Origin: Pseudonocardia sp. HH130630-07
GTDB taxonomy: Bacteria > Actinomycetota > Actinomycetes > Mycobacteriales > Pseudonocardiaceae
DNA length: 64,000 nt
Assembly (NCBI RefSeq): GCF_001698125.1
Contig: NZ_CP013854.1
Span: forward strand, 2,790,001-2,854,000
Reading direction: 5' to 3'
Under the pieces are notes generated by a model that worked only from the letters and a program-made list of their open reading frames with translations, was not told the DNA's origin and did not search any database. Made by a program: the position numbers and the translations under genes. The first letter of the stretch is position 1, and every line of letters begins with the position of its first letter. Shown here piece after piece: positions 56,473-64,000 of this stretch.

Positions 56473-57394
56473 GACGGGTCCTCGGGTCGATCAGGGCCGT
56501 CGCGACGTCGACGGCCAGCGTGGTCAGCAGGAACACGAGCACGAGCAGGGTCCCGACGGCGACGACCAGCGCCCCGTCGGACTCCTCGATGCCGGTCGCG
56601 ACGAGCCCGCCGAGCCCCGGCAGGTTGAACACCGTCTCCACCAGCACCGCCCCGGACAGCAGGTAGCCCAGCCCCACGCCGAGCACCGACAGCACCGGGG
56701 CCAGCGCCGGGCGCAGGACGTGGTCGAGCAGCACCCGGCGCGGGTGCAGGCCGGCCGCGACCGCGGTGTCGACGAACTCGGCGTCCCGGTTCTCCAGCAC
56801 CCCGGACCGGGTCACCCGGACCAGTTCGGGCACGTGCACCGCGGCCAGGCACAGCGCGGGCAGCAGGTAGGACGCCGGCCACCCGGCCCGCACCCCGCTG
56901 ACCGGCAGCCAGCCGAGCTGCACCCCCACCACGAGCTGCAGCACGTAGGCGAGCACGAAGTAGGGGACGCCGACCAGGAGCACGGTGCCGGTCAGCACCG
57001 CCCAGTCGACGCCGCGCCCGGCCCGCACCCCGGTGAGCACGCCCAGCCCCACCCCGACGACGGCGGTGATCAGCCAGGTGGTCAGGCCCAGCTGCACGGT
57101 CACCGGCCAGGCGGCGGCGACGGCCTCGGAGATCTCCCGCCCGCGCAGGTCGACGCCGAGGTCCCCGGTGAACAGCCCGCCCAGCCAGTGCAGGTACTGC
57201 ACGGGCAGCGGGTCGTCGAGGCCCAGCCGCTCGCGCAGCGCCGCGGTGACGGCCGGGCTGAGCGTCTGGTTCGGCCCGGCCAGCGCGGCGACCGGGTCCC
57301 CCGGCAGGGCCCGCACCGCGACGAAGATGACGATCGTGGTGCCCAGCAGCACCGGCACGGTGGCCAGCAGCCGGCGCAGGACGTAGGCCGTCAT
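56456..57394 (-). CDS. DppB/OppB-type ABC transporter permease
   Basis: Permease of 312 aa beginning YVLRRLLATVPVLLGTTIVIFVAVRALPGDPV, with RLGLDDPLPVQYLHWLGGLFTGDLGVDLRG and the EAA loop FVDTAVAAGLHPRRVLLDHVLRPALAPVLS followed by VETVFNLPGLGGLVATGIEESD. This is the standard layout of the family. Its ATG overlaps the binding-protein stop by 4 bp. Confidence 0.95.
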   Translation of the reverse strand: MTAYVLRRLLATVPVLLGTTIVIFVAVRALPGDPVAALAGPNQTLSPAVTAALRERLGLDDPLPVQYLHWLGGLFTGDLGVDLRGREISEAVAAAWPVTVQLGLTTWLITAVVGVGLGVLTGVRAGRGVDWAVLTGTVLLVGVPYFVLAYVLQLVVGVQLGWLPVSGVRAGWPASYLLPALCLAAVHVPELVRVTRSGVLENRDAEFVDTAVAAGLHPRRVLLDHVLRPALAPVLSVLGVGLGYLLSGAVLVETVFNLPGLGGLVATGIEESDGALVVAVGTLLVLVFLLTTLAVDVATALIDPRTRHGRTS

Positions 57395-58992
57395 CGCCGT
57401 CCCTCCAGGGTGAGCCCGGCCAGGTGGGCGTTGCCGTAGAACTCCGGCGTGACCCCGCGGACCTCGCGGGCGTGCAGCAGCCCGGCCACCGGGTGGTAGA
57501 GCGGCAGGACCGGGGTGCTCGCCAGCCCGGCCTCGGCGGCCTCGCGCGCCCGGGTGGTCGCCGTCGCGGGGTCCGGCGCGGCCGCGGCGCCGGCGAGCAG
57601 GTCGTCGGTCCGGGGATCGGCGAACCCGGCGAAGTTGTAGCTGCCGTCCGCGGCGAACAGCGGGTCGGCCAGCCCGTAGAGATCGGGGAAGCCGGCGGCC
57701 GCGTAGAGCAGGCTGGGCCCGGTGGTGGTCCGCTCCAGCAGCTCGGTGCGCAGCTGCGACAGCGGCTGGATGACGAACCGGACGTCGGTGATCCCCAGGT
57801 TGCGCCGCCACTGGTTGGCCAGCGCCGCGAGCACCTGGTCGTTGCCCGGCTCCTGGTAGGTGTGCAGGGTCAGCGGGCCCTGCCAGCCCCCGGCCCCGGC
57901 CAGCAGCTCCCGGGCCAGTGCCGGGTCGTAGCCGCAGGACGGGCAGTCCAGCGCGCCCCCGCCGGGAACGCTGTCCGGCAGCAGGCCCCGTGCCGGGAGC
58001 GCGCGACCGTCGAGCAGGCCGTCGGCCAGCGCGCGGCGGTCCACGGCCAGCCCGAGCGCCCGCCGGACGTCGGGGGAGAACCGCGGGTCGTCCCCCGGGA
58101 AGCTGAGGTGCACCAGCGCCGGGTACGGGGTGTCGACGACCTGGTCCGGGTAGGCGGTCCGGGCCTGGCTCAGGTCGTCGCCGTCGACCGCGGCGACGTC
58201 GATGGTGCCCGCCTCGAACTCCGGGTACATCGCGGTGGTGTCGGCGAACACCCGGTTCTCGATCGTGCCGACCCCGGCCGGGGGGCCCGCGGTGTAGCCG
58301 TCGAAGCGGTGCAGCACGACGTCGCGGGTGCGCGGGGACCACGGCTCGGCGCGGAACGGCCCGTTCCCGACCGGTGCGGTGTCGAACGCGCCGGAGTCGA
58401 CCGGGGGCTGCGCGCCCGGCGACGGCGGGTCCAGCGCGACCCGGGGCAGCGGGGCGAACGCGACCGACGACAGGATCGCCGGCAGCAGCACGTTCGGCTC
58501 GGCGAGGGTCAGGGTGAGCGTGTGCTCGTCGAGCACCCGGCCCCCGGACAGGGTGGTGGCGGCGGCCGGGTCGGCGTTCATCGCGTCGTAGCCCTCGACC
58601 GGGGCCAGCATCGCGTTGTTGAGCATCCCGCGCGCCGGGTCGGCGGTGACGTTCCAGGAGTCGGCGAAGGACTGCGCGGTCACCGGGGTGCCGTCGTGGA
58701 AGGTGCCGGGGCGGAACCGGATCGTCCAGGTCCGGTTGTCGGCCGTGGTGAGCGACTCGGCGGCGGCCGGCAGGGCGTTCCCGGAGCCGGGGTCGAGCCG
58801 GGTGGGCGGGGTGAAGACGGCGAGGTCGATCGGCGAGCCGAGCGCGTCACCGGGGGTCACGCTGGTCGCGTACTCCTCGATCGTCCCGACGACGATGGTG
58901 TCCGGTGCCCGCCCGGCCGCCGCCGTCCCGCACCCGGCCAGGCCACCCAGCACGACCAGCGCCGTGCCGAGCGCGGCACCGGCCCTGATCAC
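57391..58992 (-). CDS. Family 5 ABC transporter substrate-binding lipoprotein
   Basis: Binding protein of 533 aa with a lipoprotein signal (MIRAGAALGTALVVLGGLAGC, lipidated Cys near residue 21). Family blocks: ESLTTADNRTWTIRFRPGTFHDGTPVTAQSFADSW, VGNGPFRAEPW, SPDVRRALGLAVDRRALADGL, and DCPSCGYDPALARELLAGAG. GTG at 58992 overlaps the stop of the M14 carboxypeptidase gene, so peptide uptake and cleavage appear linked. The precise ligand is not visible from sequence. Confidence 0.93.
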   Translation of the reverse strand: MIRAGAALGTALVVLGGLAGCGTAAAGRAPDTIVVGTIEEYATSVTPGDALGSPIDLAVFTPPTRLDPGSGNALPAAAESLTTADNRTWTIRFRPGTFHDGTPVTAQSFADSWNVTADPARGMLNNAMLAPVEGYDAMNADPAAATTLSGGRVLDEHTLTLTLAEPNVLLPAILSSVAFAPLPRVALDPPSPGAQPPVDSGAFDTAPVGNGPFRAEPWSPRTRDVVLHRFDGYTAGPPAGVGTIENRVFADTTAMYPEFEAGTIDVAAVDGDDLSQARTAYPDQVVDTPYPALVHLSFPGDDPRFSPDVRRALGLAVDRRALADGLLDGRALPARGLLPDSVPGGGALDCPSCGYDPALARELLAGAGGWQGPLTLHTYQEPGNDQVLAALANQWRRNLGITDVRFVIQPLSQLRTELLERTTTGPSLLYAAAGFPDLYGLADPLFAADGSYNFAGFADPRTDDLLAGAAAAPDPATATTRAREAAEAGLASTPVLPLYHPVAGLLHAREVRGVTPEFYGNAHLAGLTLEGRR

Positions 58993-60413
58993 CCGCGTCC
59001 CCCGGCGCCGTCGAGGGTCCCGGACAGGTGCGCGGCCGCGGCGACGACCGCGGTGTACTGCACCGTCACCAGGTCCCCGATCGGGAGCGGCTCGGTCGCG
59101 GCCCGGGCCGCGGCGTCGGCGGACCAGGCGTCGACGTGCCGGGCGACGCGGTCGCGGGCGGCCCGGACCGCGGCCGTCGTGTTGCCGATCCCGATCTCCG
59201 CCTCCAGCGCGCGCAGCAGCAGGTTGCCGTAGCGCAGCCGGAACATGTGCAGGGTCTCCTCGATCGAGGCGATCTCGGCGACGGTGGCCGGGGCCCCGCC
59301 GGGGTCCGCGACCCCGGCCTCCGCGCGGCGCCGGTCGGCCTCCGCGGTGTCGGCGGCGAGCCGGGCGTAGAACCGGCTCGCGCGCAGGAACGGCGACTCC
59401 ACCCAGGTCCGGCCGGCGATGTCGTCGAGCGCGCCGGTGAGCACCTCGGCCAGCTCGGTCATCCCGGCGGCCCGCTCGGCCAGCGCGGCCGGCCGCCCGG
59501 ACCCGGCGGGCCCGGTGTCGGCGGCCCGCGGGTCGCGCCAGCAGGGCAGCTCGACGACCAGGGTCAGGGTGTCGTGCGGCGCGGCGTGCCCGCCGGTCGA
59601 GTTCCCCGCCCCGACGACGCTCTGCTCCTCGCCGACGGTCTCCAGGTGGTCGTAGGCGTCCCGGATGTCGATCGAGCGGTAGATGCCGGTGGCCAGCTCC
59701 GGGATCCACGGCGCCTCCGGCTCCCCGCGGTGCAGCGGGACACCGACCCGTTCCGGGACCTCCTGCAGCACCGGGTGCAGCTCGGCCTCGGCCCGGCTCA
59801 GGTAGTAGTAGGCGCCGCCGGTCTCGGCGTTGTGCAGCGACGCCAGCAGCTCCGGGCGGTAGGTGTCGATCAGCCGCATCAGGGCCAGCGTCTCGGGCAG
59901 CACCGCGTCGAAGTACATGTCCTTGTGGTCGACCGGGAAGGTCCACTCGATCTGCTCGGGCCCGGCCTGGCGGTAGAAGTGCCGCGCGTAGTGCTCGCGG
60001 GTGAACGGCCCGGACAGCCAGCCCTCGTTGAGCCGCAGCCCGTCCGGGTCGATGCAGGGCACCAGGTGCCAGGTCAGCCCCAGGCGCTCGAGCAGTTCCG
60101 GGTCGGCGGCGAGCCGGCGGGCGAGGTGCAGCGTGGTGGACCCGCCGATCGGCTCGTTCGGGTGCGGCAGCCCGATCACCACCGCGTGCCGCCGGGTGTC
60201 GCCGATCGTCAGGCAGGTGATCGGCTCGCCGTGCGCCGAGGTGCCGACCCGGTGCCGCCGGACGACATCGGGGTGCTCGGCGGCGATCCGCTCCTCCTGG
60301 GCGATCATCTCGTCGACCGAGGGGTAGCGGTCCTGCGCGGGCACGGTCGCCATCTCGGCGGCCAGCCAGCCGGGGACGGCGGTCCGTGTCGTCGGCGTCC
60401 CGTCGGGTTCCAT
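58989..60413 (-). CDS. M14-family zinc carboxypeptidase
   Basis: Metallopeptidase of 474 aa, cytoplasmic by lack of any signal. Zinc ligands are in GLPHPNEPIGGSTTLHLARRL (HxxE) and ASLHNAETGGAYYYLSRAE (second His); the catalytic Glu is in TLVVELPCW. NEGWLSGPFTREHYARHFYRQ lies in the substrate region. The last ~120 residues form a helical domain not found in classic carboxypeptidase A. ATG at 60413 has GGAGGTAGG upstream. First gene of the operon with the importer, divergent from PucR, so it probably hydrolyses the imported peptide or amide. Confidence 0.9.
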   Translation of the reverse strand: MEPDGTPTTRTAVPGWLAAEMATVPAQDRYPSVDEMIAQEERIAAEHPDVVRRHRVGTSAHGEPITCLTIGDTRRHAVVIGLPHPNEPIGGSTTLHLARRLAADPELLERLGLTWHLVPCIDPDGLRLNEGWLSGPFTREHYARHFYRQAGPEQIEWTFPVDHKDMYFDAVLPETLALMRLIDTYRPELLASLHNAETGGAYYYLSRAEAELHPVLQEVPERVGVPLHRGEPEAPWIPELATGIYRSIDIRDAYDHLETVGEEQSVVGAGNSTGGHAAPHDTLTLVVELPCWRDPRAADTGPAGSGRPAALAERAAGMTELAEVLTGALDDIAGRTWVESPFLRASRFYARLAADTAEADRRRAEAGVADPGGAPATVAEIASIEETLHMFRLRYGNLLLRALEAEIGIGNTTAAVRAARDRVARHVDAWSADAAARAATEPLPIGDLVTVQYTAVVAAAAHLSGTLDGAGGRG

Positions 60414-60484
60414 GGATGATGTTCCTACCTCCTCGCCTCCGCGGCCCGACACGGTGTCACCGACAGAGCCCGTGATCCGGTCTC

Positions 60485-60496
60485 GTCGGATCCGAC
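60485..60496. promoter_or_regulatory. Palindromic operator candidate between M14 and pucR-like gene
   Basis: GTCGGATCCGAC is a perfect 12-bp palindrome in the 109-bp divergent promoter region, 27 bp before the PucR start. It is a natural site for the divergently encoded regulator. Confidence 0.45.
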
Positions 60497-60522
60497 AAGC
60501 CGGCGCGACGTACGGTGGGCCG

Positions 60523-62138
60523 ATGACGAGCCCGGGACCGGCCGGACCCACCCTCGGCGAGGTCGTGGCCGAACTCGGGCCGGCCGCGGTCGAGGTGCTG
60601 ACCGGCGGTGCCGGGCTGGGGCGGGTCCCGGGGGAGCTGGTGCTGCACGGGGCCGGGGAACCGCTCACCCCGGTCGACGGCGGGCTGCTCCTGCTGGCCG
60701 GTGCGCTGCCGCCGGGCGGGCCGGTCGCGGACGTGGTCGCCGGGGTGGCCGCCGCCGGGTACGACGCCCTGGCGCTCAAGGCGCTGGGCGCGGACCTGAC
60801 CGGGCTGCGGGACGCGGCCGCCGCGGCGGGGCTCGCGGTGCTGCGGGTCGCGGACGGCATGGACTGGCGGCACCTGGAGAACCTGTTGCTGCTGGCCAGG
60901 GCGGACCCGGGCGGCGACACCCCGGCCCGCTACGCCGAGATCGGGCTCGGTGACCTGTTCGCACTCGCCGACACCATCGCCGACGCGGTCGGCGGTGCGG
61001 TCGCGGTGGAGGACCCGCACGGCCGGATGCTGGCCTACTCCCACCACCCCCGGCACGAGATCGACGAGGTGCGCCGGCTCGGCATCCTGGGCCGCCGCAC
61101 CCCGCACTACTCCACGACCGCGCAGAGCTACCACCGCGCGACCCGGGCCGAGCGGGCCGTTCCGGTCCCGGCCGGGGAGCCCGGCGTGGCCGACCGCATC
61201 GTCGCCCCGGTCCGGTCCGGGCCGGTGGCCGGCTGCTGGGCCTGGTCTGGGTGATCGCCGACCGGCCGCGGGTCCGCGCCGACGCCGCCGAGGTGCTCGA
61301 CGAGGCGGCCCGGGCCGCCGCCGTGCACCTGCTGCGGGCCGGGGCCCGCCGGGACCCGGAGCGGGTGCGGCGCACCGAGGCCGCGGCGCTGCTGCTCGGC
61401 GGGCTGCTCGACCCGGCGTCCGCGGCCCGGCGGCTCGGCCCGGTGCTCGCCGGCGGGACGGCGGTGCTGGCCCTGACCACGCGCACCGGTGGCGGGTCCG
61501 CGGACCTCCCGGCGGCCCGGGTGGTCGAGCTGACCACGCTGCACGCCGAGCTGCGGCACCCGGACGCGGTGTGCGTCGTCGAGCAGGGCGCGGTCTACGT
61601 CCTGCTGCCCGGCCCGGCCGGCCGGGAGACCGCGTCCGCCCGCGAGCTGGCCGAGGCGGTGGGACGCGCGTCCGGGACCGACGTGGTGGTCGCCGTCGGG
61701 CCGTGGGCGGCGGGCCCGGACCGGGTCGCCGCGGCCCGCCGGGTCGCCGACCGGGTGCTCACGGCCCTGCTGGCGGCGCGGGCGTCGGTGCGGGTGGGGA
61801 CGCTCGCCGAGCTGGCCCCGCAGGTCGCGCTGCGCGGGCTGGGCGACGCCGTCGCCGATCCGGAGCTGGTGCTCGACGGTGTCGCCGCGATGCTGGCCCA
61901 CGACGCCCGGCACGGCACCGGCTACGCCGCCAGCCTGTGCGCGTGGGCCGGTGCCGCCGGGGACGTGGCCCGGGCCGCGCGCACGCTGACGATCCACGAG
62001 AACACGCTGCGCTACCGGTTGCGCCGGCTGCGCGAGCTGTTCGGGATCGACGCCGCCGACCCGGACCAGCTGCTGGTCGCCTGGCTGCAGGCCCGGGTGC
62101 TGGGTGACCCGGGTTTGTCCGGCTCCACAAGCGGCTGA
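60523..62138 (+). pseudogene. PucR-family transcriptional regulator, frameshifted
   Basis: Regulator with an N-terminal PucR-like domain (TLGEVVAELGPAAVEVLTGG...), a GAF-like middle (LFALADTIADAVGGAVAVEDPHGRMLAYS) and a C-terminal HTH_30 domain (RTLTIHENTLRYRLRRLRELFGID). The first half stops at 61254 while the rest continues in another frame (LLGLVWVIADRPRV...). Adding one C near 61233 (GGCTG to GGCCTG) gives a single 538-aa protein, the normal length, so a one-base deletion or sequencing error is indicated. Its divergent position suggests control of the M14 peptidase and importer operon in response to the substrate. Confidence 0.85.
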
Positions 62139-62198
62139 GCGACGGCTGTCGTCTCCCGACGAGGCGGGCCCACCCGATCGGGTCCTAGCGTCGGGCCC

Positions 62199-62807
62199 GT
62201 GCTGGATCAACGGATGTTCGCCCTCGACGAACGGCTGGTCGGCGACCTCGTCGCGGGCCATCCGTGGGCGACGCTGTGCAGCGTCGTCGACGGCGTCCCG
62301 GTGGTGTCGCACCTGCCGGTGCTGGCCGAGCCGGGGCCGGCCGGGGCGGTGGTCGGGCACCTCGCCCGGGCCGACGCCGAGCGGCACGAGCTGGGTGCGC
62401 ACCCGGCGGTCGTCGTCGTGCAGGGGCCGCACGCCTACGTCTCGCCGTCGTTCTACCGCTCCGCGAACCCGGCCGTGCCGACCTGGAACTTCGTCGTCGC
62501 GCACCTGCACGGCCGGCCGGTCGTGCTCGGCGACGCGGAGACCCTCGACGTGCTCGACCGCACCGTCGAGCACCTGGAGCGCCCCCGGCCCGAGCCGTTC
62601 CGGCTCGCCTCGGTGGACGGCTACGCCCGGCGCATCGCGCCGCACACCACCGGGTTCCGGCTGGTCCCGGACCGGATCGACGCGAAGGCGAAGCTGAGCC
62701 AGGACAAGCCGCAGGCCGACCGGGACGGGGTGATCGCCGGGCTGCGCGAGGACCCGGTGCACGCCGCCCCCGAGATGGCGGACTGGATGAGCGGGGCCCG
62801 GCCGTGA
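62199..62807 (+). CDS. PaiB-like FMN-binding negative transcriptional regulator family protein
   Basis: Protein of 202 aa matching the PaiB/FMN-binding split-barrel family: HPWATLCSVVDGVPVVSHLPVL, VVGHLARADAERHEL, VVVQGPHAYVSPSFYRSANPAVPTWNFVVAHLHGRPVVL and the C-terminal GFRLVPDRIDAKAKLSQDKPQADRDGVIAGL. The last block, KLSQ(N/D)K, is diagnostic. B. subtilis PaiB affects sporulation and protease genes, but most members are uncharacterised. GTG at 62199 is used; ATG at 62214 is possible. Its stop overlaps the amidohydrolase start. Confidence 0.9.
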   Translation: MLDQRMFALDERLVGDLVAGHPWATLCSVVDGVPVVSHLPVLAEPGPAGAVVGHLARADAERHELGAHPAVVVVQGPHAYVSPSFYRSANPAVPTWNFVVAHLHGRPVVLGDAETLDVLDRTVEHLERPRPEPFRLASVDGYARRIAPHTTGFRLVPDRIDAKAKLSQDKPQADRDGVIAGLREDPVHAAPEMADWMSGARP

Positions 62808-64000
62808 CCGCACCGCGGCCGGTGGTGCTGCGCGCGGTCCGCACGTCCGGCGCGCCCGGCCCGGTCGACGTCCGGGTCGCCGGCGGGCTGGTGCGGGCCG
62901 TGGTCCCGGCCGGGGACCCCGATCTCGCCCGCCCCGGCGACGACGAGCTGCACGTCCCCGGCGCGCACCTGCTGCCCGGCATGGTCGACGGGCACGTGCA
63001 CTGGACGCAGTGGGCCCAGGCCCGGCGCCGGGTCGACGTCGCGGCCGCCGCCGGACAGGAGGAGGCTGCGGCGCTGCTCGCCGCGGCCCGGCGCACCGGG
63101 TCCACCGGGGACGGGCTGCTGGTCGGGCAGGGCTTCCGGGCCGCGCTGTGGGCGACGGCGCCGCACAAGGCGGTGCTGGAACGGGCGCTGCCGGGGGTGC
63201 CGGTCCTGGTGGTCAGCGACGACCTGCACGCGGCGTGGCTGAGCCCGGCGGCGCTGGCGTCGCTGGGCCGGGAACACCCGACCGGCCTGCTGCGGGAGGC
63301 CGAGGCGCTCGCCGTCGTCGCCGAGCTGGCCGACGGCGCGGACCGGGACGTGGTGGACGGCTGGGCCCGCGAGGCCGCCGCCGAGGTCGCCGCCCGCGGG
63401 GTGACCGGGATCCTCGACTTCGAGTACGCCGACACCGTGGCCGTCTGGGCCCGCCGCGGCGCCGGTGGCGGGTTCCCGCTCCGGGTGCGCGCCGCGGTCT
63501 GGGAGCCGTGGCTGGACCGGGCCGTCGCGCAGCGGCTGCGCACCGGGACGGTCGTCGCGGGGACCGGGGGCACCGTCGTCACCGGGCCGTTCAAGATCAT
63601 GGCCGACGGCTCGCTGAACTCCCGGACCGCGGCCTGCCACCACGCCTACCCGGACCCCGCCGACGGGCACGGCGCGCTGAGCGCACCCCCGAGGAGCTGC
63701 ACCGGCTGATGGCCACGGCCGTCGCGCACGGCCTGCACCCCGCCGTGCACGCGATCGGGGACCGGGCGAACGCGGTCGTGCTCGACGGCTTCGGTGCCGT
63801 GGCCGGGCCCGGCCGGGTGGAGCACGCGCAGCTCGTCAGCGCCGGGGACGTGCCCCGGTTCGCCCGGCCCGGGCTGGTCGTCTCGGTCCAGCCGCAGCAC
63901 GCGCCGGCCGACCGCGACGTCGCCGAGCGGCACTGGGGTGGGGTCACCGCCCGCGCCTTCCCGTACGCCGACCTCGCCGCCGCCGGTGCCCGCCTGGAGT
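62804..64000 (+). pseudogene. YtcJ-like amidohydrolase, frameshifted and cut by window end
   Basis: Metal-dependent amidohydrolase of the YtcJ/amidohydrolase-3 group. Metal-binding HxH is in LLPGMVDGHVHWTQW; IMADGSLNSRTAACHHAY is the conserved central block. After about 63684 the frame shifts: the original frame stops at 63709, while TPEELHRLMATAVAHGLHPAVHAIGDRANAVVLDGF and HAQLVSAGDVPRFARPGLVVSVQPQHAPAD continue in the next frame to the window edge. One extra base at 63684/63685 restores the reading frame. GTG at 62804 overlaps the PaiB-like stop. It probably hydrolyses an amide, N-acyl or cyclic substrate linked to the peptide importer. Confidence 0.85.

Overview
This is a very GC-rich actinobacterial chromosome segment. 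GTG and TTG starts, ATGA/GTGA stop-start overlaps and IdeR/DtxR-type iron control all fit. The gene set (NDMA-type methanol dehydrogenase with a mycofactocin-type methyltransferase, a deazaflavin-dependent oxidoreductase, a catecholate siderophore NRPS) points to a filamentous or nocardioform genus such as Pseudonocardia or Amycolatopsis. The genus is an inference from gene content only.

Layout. 1-5151: a NarL/DesK-type two-component system, divergent from a 41-aa membrane peptide and a MacB-like ABC transporter. 5164-9235: an F420-type oxidoreductase gene, then thiC and thiD, each behind its own TPP riboswitch, with a Uma2 nuclease-like gene between them on the other strand. 9393-13026: a molybdenum hydroxylase of the CO dehydrogenase form II/xanthine dehydrogenase type (large, small, medium subunits). 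13038-16789: a second two-component system and two membrane proteins. 16674-21675 (minus strand): methanol dehydrogenase, MoxR ATPase, CoxE-like VWA protein and a probable mycofactocin methyltransferase, read as one methanol oxidation unit. 21900-24589: cobalamin riboswitch and metE. 24590-25244: a non-coding array of GC-rich palindromes. 25245-29612: an oligopeptide-type ABC importer without ATPase genes, plus an unrecognised protein.

29727-46772 is a catecholate siderophore operon. An iron box sits inside the promoter of a ferri-siderophore binding lipoprotein, followed by dhbA, dhbC, dhbE, dhbB, a free aryl carrier protein, a siderophore-interacting reductase, a 3039-aa NRPS (C-A-PCP-E-C-A-PCP-E, no thioesterase) and an MFS exporter. 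DhbC, DhbB and DhbA would make 2,3-dihydroxybenzoate, DhbE would load it on the carrier protein, and the NRPS would extend it with two amino acids whose stereochemistry is set by the E domains.

46776-53707 (minus strand): a small P-loop kinase; nrdA-nrdB whose beta subunit has Phe at the radical Tyr position (class Ic), under a second cobalamin riboswitch nearly identical to the metE one; and an AlbA_2/Schlafen-like regulator. 53763-64000: a complete Dpp/Opp-type importer with an M14 carboxypeptidase, a divergent PucR regulator, a PaiB-like FMN protein and a YtcJ-like amidohydrolase running off the window; together these look like uptake and hydrolysis of a peptide or amide substrate.

Three genes (siderophore-binding protein, PucR, amidohydrolase) are each broken by what looks like one missing base. 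Sequencing indels are the simplest explanation, but real mutations cannot be excluded from sequence alone.
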